From Pieris napi (lineage: Eukaryota > Arthropoda > Insecta > Lepidoptera > Pieridae): a DNA stretch of 64,000 nt. The translations under genes and the position numbers were made by a program. Under the pieces are notes generated by a model. That model saw nothing but the letters and a program-made list of their open reading frames with translations. It was not told the origin of the DNA and ran no database searches. Of this stretch, positions 11,104 through 21,880 are shown in pieces. The DNA is taken from assembly GCF_905475465.1 (NCBI RefSeq), contig NC_062238.1, positions 13,423,368 to 13,487,367 of the forward strand, given 5' to 3'. Position 1 is the stretch's first letter. Each line of letters opens with the position of its first letter.

Positions 11104-12182
11104 CACGCAGTCTGCTCTTTTCTAATTTAATTGACTAATACTGTTATATAAATCGCTAAGGTTTAATGCGTAAACGTTTAACGTGACTTCGATAATGGTG
11201 TGTGAGTTTTTGTATTAATTAAAGTCATAATTAAGGCTGCGCATACGCTCCGATGTGCCGTTACATATCCTCGGCTGCCAAAGGATATACATATGTCTTA
11301 GTGTGAAAAAATTCTATATAAAAATTACTATATTTTAAATGAGTGTTAAGTTTCAATACGACTGATTACATATTTATTGATATACACTTTTAAAGGAACA
11401 AACGTCGTTAGTTAGATATTTGATTGACAATTCCTATTATCAACATACATTTGATGTTATTGAAGCTACCGCTAATTTTCAATAAAATTAAGTCGCAGGC
11501 AAAGCATTTTAAGCTTTCTTTTCAATAAAGATTTATAATTTATGAAAGGCTCACTTTAAGTGAAATGAGCTTCATCATCCTAGAAAATAGCTGAGGCACA
11601 ATTTAAGATCATTCCGAATACTTCACTGTAATCTGACGTCATAAAACACCGAGCCTGAATGCACTTCATATAATTGTTATGATTGCTATTACTAAGAGAT
11701 AAATAGTCATTAAAAACAGCTCGAGTATAGTTTTTAATAAACATTTATTTCTTGTATAAGGTTTGTTCCCTCTGCGGTCGATGAATATGTGTGCTGAGCT
11801 AAAATGGAAAATAAACAGATTCATTTGGCTCGACGTACATCTTTTTAAGTGTATCTCTTCGTGCATATAGTGGTCATAAGCAGTTATTGATAGGTATGAA
11901 GAAGAGATAAATAAAGCTCTTGTTGTAAATAGAAAATTGAAGGCTGAAAATTACATAGAGGGTGTTCCTAGTCAGTCAAGTTTCCGTTCGCTTGACCATA
12001 TCCTAGACTCCGATTTTATTTTTGTGCTTCTTTGCAAACGGCTTTGTGAATCATGGAGCGAAGGAAGACAGGCGAGATTAACTAGAATAAACTTAAAAGC
12101 GTTAAAGCTCTACGCCAAGTGGCCGTGTTAAAATAATATAATATGTAGATTATAGATGGAGAGTCGGCTGTGGGACAGAGGG

Positions 12183-12187
12183 TCAGT
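12183..12187 (+). promoter_or_regulatory. initiator-like TCAGT upstream of the VWC gene
   Basis: The arthropod initiator core TCAGT lies 32 bp before the ATG at 12219 in a GC-rich leader. No TATA box is seen at -30. A very short 5' UTR would result; the real start may be further upstream. Confidence 0.35.
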
Positions 12188-12218
12188 TAGTGTCGGGCGG
12201 TCGTGTGGGCTGCACGTC

Positions 12219-15200
12219 ATGGCTACAGTCGCGCCCCTCTGTGCCTTCGTGCTCATAACACTCGCAGGTCCTACGCAAATACGGTCATTGACCCTCAACC
12301 CACAAGGATGAACGCCTTATGACCCGTACACGTGAATATCATACTGTGTATTATTTTTGAACTCAATTTCGCTTTTGTTGTTAGCTAAACTCTACCGAGA
12401 GGCGAGAAATTCGAAAGAAGTCAGTTATTTTTAGAGGTGTAGATGTAATTACTATTCAGCTTGCAAAATTTAACTAACCAGTAATATTTAAACGTTAATA
12501 AATCATTTACGTTAACAATTTTAATATTTTTATTGAAAAAAAGATAATGTAAAAATCAGAGCGTTCCCTTTTGTTTGTTTCGCGTTTCGTTGCTGCTTTA
12601 TTTGTTATTTAAGAGACGATAACACATTTTAATTAATGAAATTTAAAGGTTTCTTACATGGTTTATTCAGATATGTATTATATAATCAGGAAAATGTGTT
12701 TTCGCGAGAGCAAAAAGCGTGCGGTCGTTCGAAGTCAAGAGCAGCTTTTCAAAAGAGTTTAACGCGCGGGCAGCTGATAGAGTTCTCTTACATTTATTTA
12801 TTTTATATCAAATTTAAATGTAAAATATGTTCAGATAAAGTAGATTTTTGTTAAAAAAAGTAAAATAGCCTGAGTATAAAAATAAGAAAATTTAAATCTA
12901 GGCTTTCTCGCACATAATACGAGCGATATATACAATGGGTATTATTAATAAGTTCCAAGAGGTAGTTAGGACCGGCGGGAAGGACACCAATAAAAAGTAA
13001 TTTATTTTTGCGGCCCACAGCCCCAGTCCTCGCCCTTGAAATGTTCACCTGAGGTTTCACTGCTATTGTTATTTCAGTTAGTCCAGAACTCACAGATCTC
13101 GACAAATCATTTGTGCAGGTTTTGGATAAATTTATGTTTTTATTGGAACAAAGATTAGAAATGAATGTACAAAATTAACAAAATATTTAGCGTTCCTTGT
13201 TAGTAGGTGTTAGCGTAAATAGACGGACAGTATTATTGAGAATAATAGCTTGTGTCTGCCATTAGCATTTAAAACAATATTCTCTAATTAGTCCATGAAG
13301 TGAAATCTTCCTTGTGTTAATGACTCCTGACAACTGACCCGGTTCCTTGTAACAAACACTTTGTTTGTATTATGTCCACAATTTTAGTTTTTTTTTATTT
13401 AAAAAATCCAATAGTTCAACTTCTTAAGGCGCGTATCACGCTGTTATGTCAACCACCGCGGTAATTAATGCAGACACCGCTATGTCACACAAATTGTTGG
13501 AAATTGAACTTTAACTCCATACTTTAGAGTCCCATCAATTCGTGTCGATCTGAACGGGAATAGAGCACCGTTGTGATTGATAACCATATTTCATTATTCA
13601 ATTTTCCGTGCTTTTGCCTTCACGAAATGCTCTCATCAAAGATTTTTTTATTTAATCCAGGGCTGGGGCTTCCCTTACAGATCCGGTTATCTCGTTGCTT
13701 TCAGCTCAAATGTACAATAATTAGTTTATTTAAAATATACGTATATGTTTTAAGGTTACGATTACATAAATTTGGTCCTTTTTTTCTAAAAACCGAAAGA
13801 TTTCTGTGTAACAGAAGTGGTATCATCATTAAAATGTAAGTTTGTAAAAAAACATGCATCAGGTTGTATGTTGTAATATTTCCAATCCCTTTAATAACTG
13901 ATATATGGTTAAACGATAAGCAGAATGACAGAATTTATTATGAAACCAGTTTTCGGCTCATTCAAGCCAAATAAAACACACGCCCGCGTCATTCGAGAGT
14001 AACAAGTCAAACATTTTTGAACTGGAACTCGAATTGTTATATTTTTGGTTTTTCGTTGTAGTTATTCGTGGCTCTGCGGTTCGATTGACTACAGTGTGTC
14101 GGCGGGTGGGCTTACAATATTCCCACCGTGGCTGTGACATGGGAAATGATTGTCTTAATGTTAAATGCTGTTTCATAGCCATTATTTTCATAACTGTGTA
14201 ACTACATCTCACAAAACGGGCTTAGTTTTTTTCTAAGTTAAGAAAATAATGCAAAGTATCTCGGTTTCCAATTCATGAGTTGCACCCAGAACAGGAGGAC
14301 CAGCCCCAACCTGCCCATGACAGTACCAAATAGACCAGCACTAGCCATTCCATAGGGTTATTACAAAGTATGACAAATTAATTGGTCTTTAAGAGTTAAG
14401 TCCTTCTTTGGATTGGTTTGATAGACGGTGACCCGCGTTCGGTGGGCCACTAGGTGGTTGCCAGAAATGGCAACAGAGAGTAACATCAGCTTTTGTAACT
14501 CTATTCTGTTGGCCATTTAGACAAACCATCGACGGGAGGGTGAATTATGTTGTTTATCTATAAAGAGTATTTGTTTAAAAAAATATTTTGATGAAATGAG
14601 TATTTTTTATCATACAATGTATTCACAGGATAAACGACTCCATTGTAAACGCAAACTTACTCACGGGAAAGTAACGGTACGGAAACCTTTGTTTGTAATT
14701 AGCAAAACTTTCATCGTTCACTCTCACACTCTTCTGTACTGTTATTAATTATCGAGGTGTATTTTTTTAAATTGTAACTACAAATAATAGTCGAAGTCAT
14801 AAGGCGTTCATCATAAGATAGTAACTATCAGAAAACATGCTTATTAAAATGTTGTAAATTGATTTTCAGGCAGCTGTGAAGGTGGAGAAAATATATTCGA
14901 CTTTAACACAGCCTTGGGTCATGGTAAGAATAAGCTCGTTGCCTTTTAATGCTAACTGTTCTAATCGCTTGAATGTTGTAAGCTTATGAGGTCGAGAAAC
15001 CTAATCATCATCATACGGCGGTGGCGGCGGCGTCCATGCGTCGGGTTGTCTCTCTCCCTAAAATATGGCGAGGGGGCCGATGGCTGACCATGCGTCATAC
15101 CCGTGAACGGGTGCTACTTGTGGTGATTGTCGAACTTGAATTCGTGTATGCGGTGATATTAGTTATTTTGACTGTGTGTTTGCGTGTTGTTCCCACGAGA

Positions 15201-18200
15201 ATGAAAGTGCGTGCTCCTATTTCACCAGGCCTCCTACTGATAGAGGAAAAGTCTTTGTTTTTAATTTATGTTATTATTATTAATTACTAAGATGTCATGT
15301 GGAGCATGGTGTAATGGTTGCAGCTCCTTACAAACGTTGTGTAAAAAAACATAGCGATTAAAAAGAGTGGCGTAGAGTTTATTGCCAGTTCTTCTCTTCC
15401 GTTCTACGCCCTTGATTTGAGAACTGGCACTAAATGTAAAGCTAGAAGCATTTCATATACAGTTCTTTATTTTTTGACGATCATAAGTGTACATTGTGTT
15501 ACCTATATGATTAAATGATTCTTGAATTTTGTATTTGGAATTTTTACACTTCAGTACAACGACGTCAATTAATCATATTCGCTTATGATGTCATCGAGAG
15601 TGTTATGAAAGTGGATGAAGTGAAAGCAATAAAGATCGTGTGACTCTATTATAACTTTTCAGGTAAAGTTGAGCTGCCAGCGGGTTGCTTGTATGAAGGG
15701 CGCTGGTACCGGGTGGGTGCGGTTGTCCGCACGCAAGCCGCTTGCTTGTCTTGCGCGTGCGTCGGTGGCGCGCTCTCGTGCCGTCGCCGAAGTTGTCCGC
15801 TGCTACCAGCGTCTCCGCCCCGCTGCCATACGCTGCACCGCCGGGACGATTGCTGCCCTCACATACATTGCCCGGGTAACTTTAACTTCAATTGGTTTAA
15901 GACGACTCTAACAAAATTTCACACATTAAGTGAAAACTCAAGGCATACTTGAATAAAGATACTGGGTACGATTTGTCTACCAATTGGTGTTCTGCGGGCA
16001 AGATCGTCTAGGTGGCTCTAATGAAGTTTGTTTCAATGTAGATGAAGTAAATCATTTAGATCAATCTTTACGAGTAAAAATTAAATATTGTGAACATTGT
16101 GAAATATTGGCAGTATGCGGATGATACATGAAAGATCAATGGGAATTAGGAAGAAAGGGAAATATTGCTTAGCAACTGACCGTCTCGTCTGACTCCTCAA
16201 TTATTGTTTTCGGATTTTGTCACAAATATTGCAATGTCTTTTAGCTTTCTAATATAATAGCAGTGGTCGAGTTAGTCTTACAAGGTGAAATAAATTGATG
16301 GCAGGAAGCATTCCTCATTTAGGTTTCCTACACATATTTAAATAACGCTGCGGGCCAAAAGATAAAATTCCTTAGCTAAGAAACGAAGTGTTATTATATT
16401 AACTGAAAAAATATTCAATTTTAGATGGTGTAGAACTCAGTGCGTCAGATGTGTCGTCAGAAGAAATAATATCTGAATTTCAACATACTACGTTAGGTAT
16501 GTCTAATACTTTGTTCTTATTTTTCCTAAATATTATGCAATCCTTCTCAATAATAGAGTAAAATTTAAAATTAATTCTTTAAAAAATAAATAAATGTTTG
16601 TTTTATTTCCAGCGTTACCCGCATGCGTAGAAGGCGGAACAGTATACGCCGCGGGCTCTGCTATGCGCTCAAATATAGCGTGCGAGCAGTGCTTCTGCCT
16701 CGGTGGCGCCAGGCGGTGCGTGCGCCCCCAGTGTCTGCCTCCACAGCCAGGGTGCCAACCTCGCCCTACACCGGGCGCCTGTTGTCCCCAGAGATATTAC
16801 TGTGAACATCCCACTACCATACCACCTCTCAACAGAAACCCAAATGGTACATTTGACTTGTAGATATGTATATATTATGTGTATGATGTAATGCATACAT
16901 ATCATTTCTAGAGCAAGTAGAAATAGCAAGTTTTAAACAAGTAATATAAAAATAATACTTAATCGTTGTCTACATTTTGTTTATTTTTAAAATATGTATT
17001 AGTATAAATAAAACCTACACAGATTGCCAAACAAACGACGGCCAATGGGTTGAGGAGGGTAAACCTGTGCTATCAACGGAGGACTCATGTACGCAATGCT
17101 TCTGCTTACGAGGCCACATTCGGTGCCAACACTTATCGTGTGCTCCCAACCTCCAAGGCTGTACCCCACTCGTGCAAGCAGGCCAATGCTGCCCGCACCA
17201 GTACCAGTGTAATCATACTGAGCAAGGTAAGTTACATAGGCTTACGATTTTTTCGACATATTTATATTATGTTTTTATGAGTTTATAAATTACTTTTCAG
17301 ATATATCACAACACAATCTAGAGAGTTTAGAAAATTATTTAGAGCACAGCAAAACTGAGGACAGATCTTTTCATTCATCCAAATCTACAAAACGGGAAAC
17401 TACGGTTAAAACGTTGAGTACTGCAGCGGACAATATCTCAACTGTAACCAGTGACAAGTTGCCCACTACAATAAGTAATAACAAAGATCCATTTGAAACC
17501 AGTCTAAGCACGATTGTTAGTCCCGACAGTACGCAAACTGAGGAAGATTTAATCGATAATGACACGACATTTACTGAGCCGAGTACTACTGCAGTGACCA
17601 CCGATAGTTCAATCACAGAACAGCCCGAGAACTCGGTGAAAATTATGATAAATGGTACTATTAATTGTACTTCCGAACTATCATCGACCTCTTATTATAA
17701 TATAACAAGTACCAATGATACCCTCAAAATGCAAGCGGAGATTCAACCAAGAATTCCATTTACTGATGAAACAGGAATTGAAGCTGAAACTTTTCCAGCT
17801 AATGAGATTATAACAGAGAGAACTCATAACGAACAGATTGATGATACTGAAATCTTTGTGATAAACGTGACGAGCTCTTTAAGAACAAATGCCACGTTCC
17901 CTTCACCAGCTGTAGTGCCCTTATCGTCAACAACAACTCTACCTACTACGACTGATCTGCCTATGCTAGCAGACTCACATAATATCTCTAAGAAGACTAA
18001 AGAGGACGCTGACTATGATTATAGTGAAGCAACGCTACCACCATCACTCCCTAATTTGAAGTAAGTAGTAAGTGCAATCTATAATTAAAATACCGAATAG
18101 TAAAACGAAGATTTACAATAGAACTCACTACAACCTCATTTCGGGCCAAAATTTTTTATCGGAAGAAAGATGAAGACAGATCACCTCACGCCTTGATTGT

Positions 18201-20333
18201 ATAAATCTTGTAGAAGCAGTGTTTAATTAATAGTTTTCAGCAGCTTCTGTGGGCTTTCATGAACAAATTAAAGAACTTTGCCATATTTTGTTATTCATTC
18301 AACAAATTAGGGGGAGAGTGGTGACAATTTCATGACTTGTCTACTTGAAAAATATCATCATGTATTTAATTATCAGTTTTTGTTTTAGGATTATTCCATT
18401 CGTAGCAGCAGATGCTGTAGTTGACGAAGACTTGTCTGCGAAAGAAAGTTCTTATCCGATAGAGAAAGAAGAAAAATTTCCCGTATATCATTCAAATAAC
18501 GACAGAAATGTTTACTCTAAACGGCGTGAAGATGTATACAGTCCTATACAATATCCGACTTTTACAAATAAAAACGAATCGGAACATATTTTCACTAATC
18601 AACCAACAAAAGATAAAGAAAAACCCATGGAGTTCACAATTGGAGCTTCTTTTAACAACGCAAAGGAAACTAAACCTGAACATAACTTACCTGTCAAAGG
18701 CAACACGGAATCGGAAATGCCTGCAAAGAATCTCTTCTCACCTCCTATTCAAACTGAAGGTATTTTACACCTAACTGCACATTTATGTTTAAAGTTTCCC
18801 GTTACTAAATAAATACTAATTGCTAACAAATAAAATGAACGAATGAACATTGCGTAAAACCATTTCCAGGAGGATTCATCCCCAAAGGACCTAGTATAGC
18901 GGATGATTACCACGCATTGTATCCCAGTACCCCATCGGGGCCAGCTGTACCTCACTTTACGACTTCTATGGGACAAGTTGGTGAAGGTACGTGCAAAATA
19001 TTTAAAAATTAGATACCTAATAAGTAAATTTACAGGAACCGATTTCAAATATTTGACGTCACTATCTATGTCATATATTTTTTTATTTATAAGACGGGTA
19101 GGATAATCTTTTTATTTTAATGGCTTAAGGAAAATGTATTACAAATGACGGAAGACGAGTAGAGGAAGGCGAATCTATAAACCTAGCTTGTTCAACGTGC
19201 ACCTGTGCCTGGGGTGAGCTTCATTGCTCGCCGCTTCCTTGCAATGCGCCCTCGGGATGTTTCCGCCGACCACCTGGGTCGCTTGATCTGTGTTGCGGGG
19301 AACTTATCTGTGAAAACGGTAACTCTTTACATTAACATAATGTAAATTAAATGACGTATATTAGGCGCTAAAACTTGTTAAGATGGAATGTTAAGTTAAT
19401 AGTGAAATTTTAATTTCAGGTAACCATACCAAGTATACAGAAAAATCTAAACCATTAGACTCTACGCACACAAATAAACATGACATAATTGAGAGGAACA
19501 ACAACAGCTTAATCAATACGGCAGAAATAAGTATCACCACTTCAAACTCCGAAATTGATGACACCGATGAAAGTGATCTATTGATAAAGAATCAAAAAGT
19601 TAAGCAGCAAACTACCCCAACGTTAAGTTCGACTACTGTTAGACCACAAACTTTGCCAGTGCAAGTGAACGAAACCAACGCTCAATTAGACGAGTACGAA
19701 GATGATGATGATGCCGATGAAGGTTTTTCGCTCGGAAGCGTCCTTCAACTCCTTCTCAGCGAGACATATGAAACAACTTCTACAGCACCGTTTAAGAAAA
19801 TTCCGTCAAATGTAACTCCACTCTTCACTCCACCAAAGAGAGCAACAAATCCTTCATCACCATTTAGCTCCGCGACTGAGACAACAACAACAACAACAAC
19901 GACAACAACGAAAAAACCATCTCAATTTCATCAAACTAATCAGTATTCCTTCATTCCATCTAAAACATTTAACACCGTAAATAGAATAGATCACTTGGTA
20001 CTCGGTGAAGCGACAGCAATTAGAAAATCAACACCTCGTCCGTCAACAGCAAAACCTTTCGTCGCAACACGAAAACCTTTCACAAAACCGACTCAGCGGC
20101 CCATAACAACCAAAACTGTTGAAATAACAAGTAAAGGACACGCGGGACAGACGACGGAAACCAGGCCACCGAACATAGTTCCGGGATTGATACCAGGTTT
20201 GCCAAAACTAGCTGGATGTAATATATATGGCCGCATGTACCGCGTCGGGAGAATTATTGCGGAGTTGTCGACGCCGTGCCAAGAGTGCAAATGTACAGAG
20301 CTAGGAGTGCAATGTAGACAATTAACTTGCTAA
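12219..20333 (+). CDS. secreted mucin-like protein with four VWC domains and a terminal half-VWC (11 exons)
   Basis: Coding exons, assembled by eye: 12219-12267, 14870-14923, 15663-15875, 16425-16496, 16613-16846, 17023-17226, 17301-18060, 18389-18759, 18870-18986, 19130-19318, 19420-20333. Total 3177 nt, 1058 residues plus stop. All introns are GT..AG and all joins keep frame. Residues 1-16 form a signal peptide (MATVAPLCAFVLITLA). Ten-cysteine VWC domains lie at about 43-104, 134-199, 208-270 and 693-753, each with CxxCxC early and a CCxxxxC-like close. Between and after them run Thr/Ser-rich, N-glycosylated linkers, including a run of ten Thr near residue 910. The C-terminus (about 1020-1058) repeats only the first six VWC cysteines. 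VWC proteins of this kind (chordin/kielin-like, tenectin-like) are extracellular and often bind BMP-type ligands or matrix. Which one this is cannot be told here. A poly(A) signal follows at 20787. Confidence 0.9.
12268..14869 (+). other. intron 1 of the VWC gene
   Basis: A 2.6-kb intron between the signal-peptide exon (donor GTCCTA, weak at +3 to +5) and the 54-nt second exon (acceptor TTTTCAG). No exon was recognised inside. A somewhat GC-richer block at about 14280-14540 may be an old repeat. The weak donor is the least secure join of the gene, but the resulting frame and the signal-peptide cleavage context (ITLA before GSCE) support it. Confidence 0.55.
15024..15535 (+). mobile_element. 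5'-truncated LINE 3'-UTR copy inside intron 2 of the VWC gene
   Basis: This stretch is closely similar to the reverse complement of 45548-46080, the 3' untranslated end of the long LINE. They share long runs such as CGTCCATGCGTCGGGTTGTC, ATATGGCGAGGGGGCCGATG and AGTGCGTGCTCCTATTTCAC. The copy ends in the same CATTGTGTTACCTA...TGAATTTTG tail. It is a dead, 5'-truncated insertion carrying only the 3' UTR, oriented with the host gene. The 89-codon frame at 15021-15290 is part of it and not a gene. Confidence 0.85.
15663..15875 (+). other. exon encoding VWC domain 1
   Basis: A phase 1-1 exon with ten cysteines in VWC order: C, C, CxC pair (SCAC), SC, SC, RC, CC, C. The first Cys sits after LPAG and is followed by the aromatic GRWYRVG typical of the first VWC strand. 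The acceptor is TTTTCAG and the donor GTAACT. Confidence 0.88.
16613..16846 (+). other. exon encoding VWC domain 2
   Basis: Phase 1-1. Ten cysteines run from ACVEGG through CEQCFC, CVRPQC and CQ, to CCPQRYYC. A Pro/Thr tail (HPTTIPPLNRNPN) begins the linker. Confidence 0.88.
17023..17226 (+). other. exon encoding VWC domain 3
   Basis: Phase 1-1. Ten cysteines: DCQTNDGQWVEEG, CTQCFC, CQHLSC, GC, QCCPHQYQC. The GxWVEEGxP stretch is the usual VWC entry and is the best conserved of the four. Confidence 0.9.
17301..18759 (+). other. two exons encoding the central Thr/Ser-rich linker
   Basis: Exons 17301-18060 and 18389-18759 (intron between, donor GTAAGT, joined in phase 2) encode about 377 residues. 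They are rich in Thr, Ser, Asn, Glu and Asp with many N-x-S/T sites and no cysteine. This is the only phase-2 junction in the gene. The donor at 18061 has a second GTAAGT seven bases downstream, but using that one would run into a TAA first. Confidence 0.8.
19130..19318 (+). other. exon encoding VWC domain 4
   Basis: Phase 1-1, preceded by a short phase 1-1 linker exon (18870-18986). Ten cysteines: KCITNDGRRVEEG, CSTCTC, HC, PC, GC, CC, IC. It is closest to domain 3 (same NDGxxVEEG entry), suggesting an internal duplication. Confidence 0.88.
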
Positions 20334-21880
20334 GGTTTTAAAACTTTGTTTTGTGCTATCCGAGGCCCGGGACTGAGTTTGTGCTTTAAAAACTGCATTT
20401 ATATTGTAGGTATAAGCTAGTGATAATAATTTTAGTCTTAAGATGTGTCAGATCAGTGAGGGTCTTGAGAAATAGATATTTTTTATATTGTTTCATTTTA
20501 AAGAATGATTCTGAGAATCGGGATTACACGGACACGGAATTACTTGTTGATTATACGTGTTTTTATTTACATAAACGAAAGTGTAGTTAAGGCACATTTT
20601 TCACCGACATTGTCGGGTTCGATCTCGGGAATGGAAATAATTGCATATATTATGTAAAACAATACATTAAATTGTATAACATAGCCGTGACACGAAATGT
20701 AATATCTCCATTTTTAATGAAACATTCAATCTTGCCTTTGACCATGTAAAACGTTACGTAAGTATATTTTTAGGTGTATATAATTAAATAAAATTTAAAA
20801 CTCTTTCTTTTTAACAATAAAAAAATGAAAATGAATAAAACGCATTTTACGAAAGGATCACTTTTATTGAAAATATGTATATAAAAGTAGTTTTTACGAA
20901 TAATAATATTAGGACCTGAACTGGCGACGAAAGTCGTTTAATCTATAAATAGATAAATTTTGTACTTAGCCAACAATAAAGACTAGATTAATAATTTCTT
21001 TGGTAATCGAAATACGCTATTATCTAACTATTTATGTACACATTCAATTCCTAAGTCGAGCGTTTTGATACAAAACACAATTCTGTGATTTCATAGAAAT
21101 CGCGTTTCCAAACTTTTGCTGCCTGACTCTGTTAATTATAGTTAACGCCATCTATTGTTATCAATCCCGAAACATTTAAGTCGAGTGTCGACATTATTCA
21201 GAGATAGACAGTATTTCCTAATCACATATATGTTTTACAAACAAATATGAAGTTTATTATTTTATTTAAAGAGTCAGGTTTTGAATATGTATCAGAAGAA
21301 ATAACCTTACATTGTTACGTTTATAACATAATAACTACAGATAATTTTTTCATAAAAACGTTACTAATGATGAATTAACCTGTAATCTTAATTTTTCAAA
21401 CCATGTAACATACAGCTTAAACGTATTATTAAGACATAATATCACACACAAAATCTCTTTCAGAGATTAGTAATGTTTTTTAAGAACTACCTTTAAGTAC
21501 GGATATCAGTTAGACCTATCAGAGTCTTCGTCCAAAATATGTCTGACTCAAAGGAAGACCTTTCCAAAGCTCGTTATGTAACAACTTTTGTACATTAATT
21601 ATGTTTATTCCAATTTGTTAATTGTAGTACTTAAATCATATTATTGGTTGAAAAGTTATCAATGACACTGTATAGTATCCGAAGAATAAACCTATTCTTC
21701 GCTAGTAAAGAAATAACTACATAAATAGGTAAAGTGTAGTTTTACAAAGTATATCGTTGAAGTGACAACTTCTGCTTGTGTATACTTCAGTCTCGATATG
21801 TCTCACAACCCTCATATCTAGGGCCTCGTCAGTAGGGAATTGTAGCGCATCCTCTTCATCACGAGGAGCGAGAGCCGCCT
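20334..21880. other. convergent 3' UTR/intergenic space between the VWC gene and the rhomboid gene
   Basis: The VWC transcript probably ends after AATAAA at 20787-20792 (others near 20817). The minus-strand rhomboid transcript runs into the same 1.5 kb from the other side; a TTTATT (minus AATAAA) at about 21604 is a plausible end. No exon is seen. Confidence 0.5.

Larger units (their letters stand above)
9736..12182. other. intergenic DNA with repeats, no gene recognised
   Basis: Holds the RTE-like fragment at 10096-10474 and simple repeats near 11031-11103. The short frames in it (for example 10564-10794 and 11937-12131) show no recognisable domain or codon signature, so I do not call them. 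Confidence 0.45.

Noticed and set aside
15021..15290. 89-codon frame in VWC intron 2
   Set aside because: The sequence is a LINE 3' UTR copy also found at 45548-46080.
16623..17280. Alternative-frame ORFs across the VWC exons (16623, 16669, 16703, 17050)
   Set aside because: Only the frame giving ten-cysteine VWC domains, bounded by matching splice phases, is credible.
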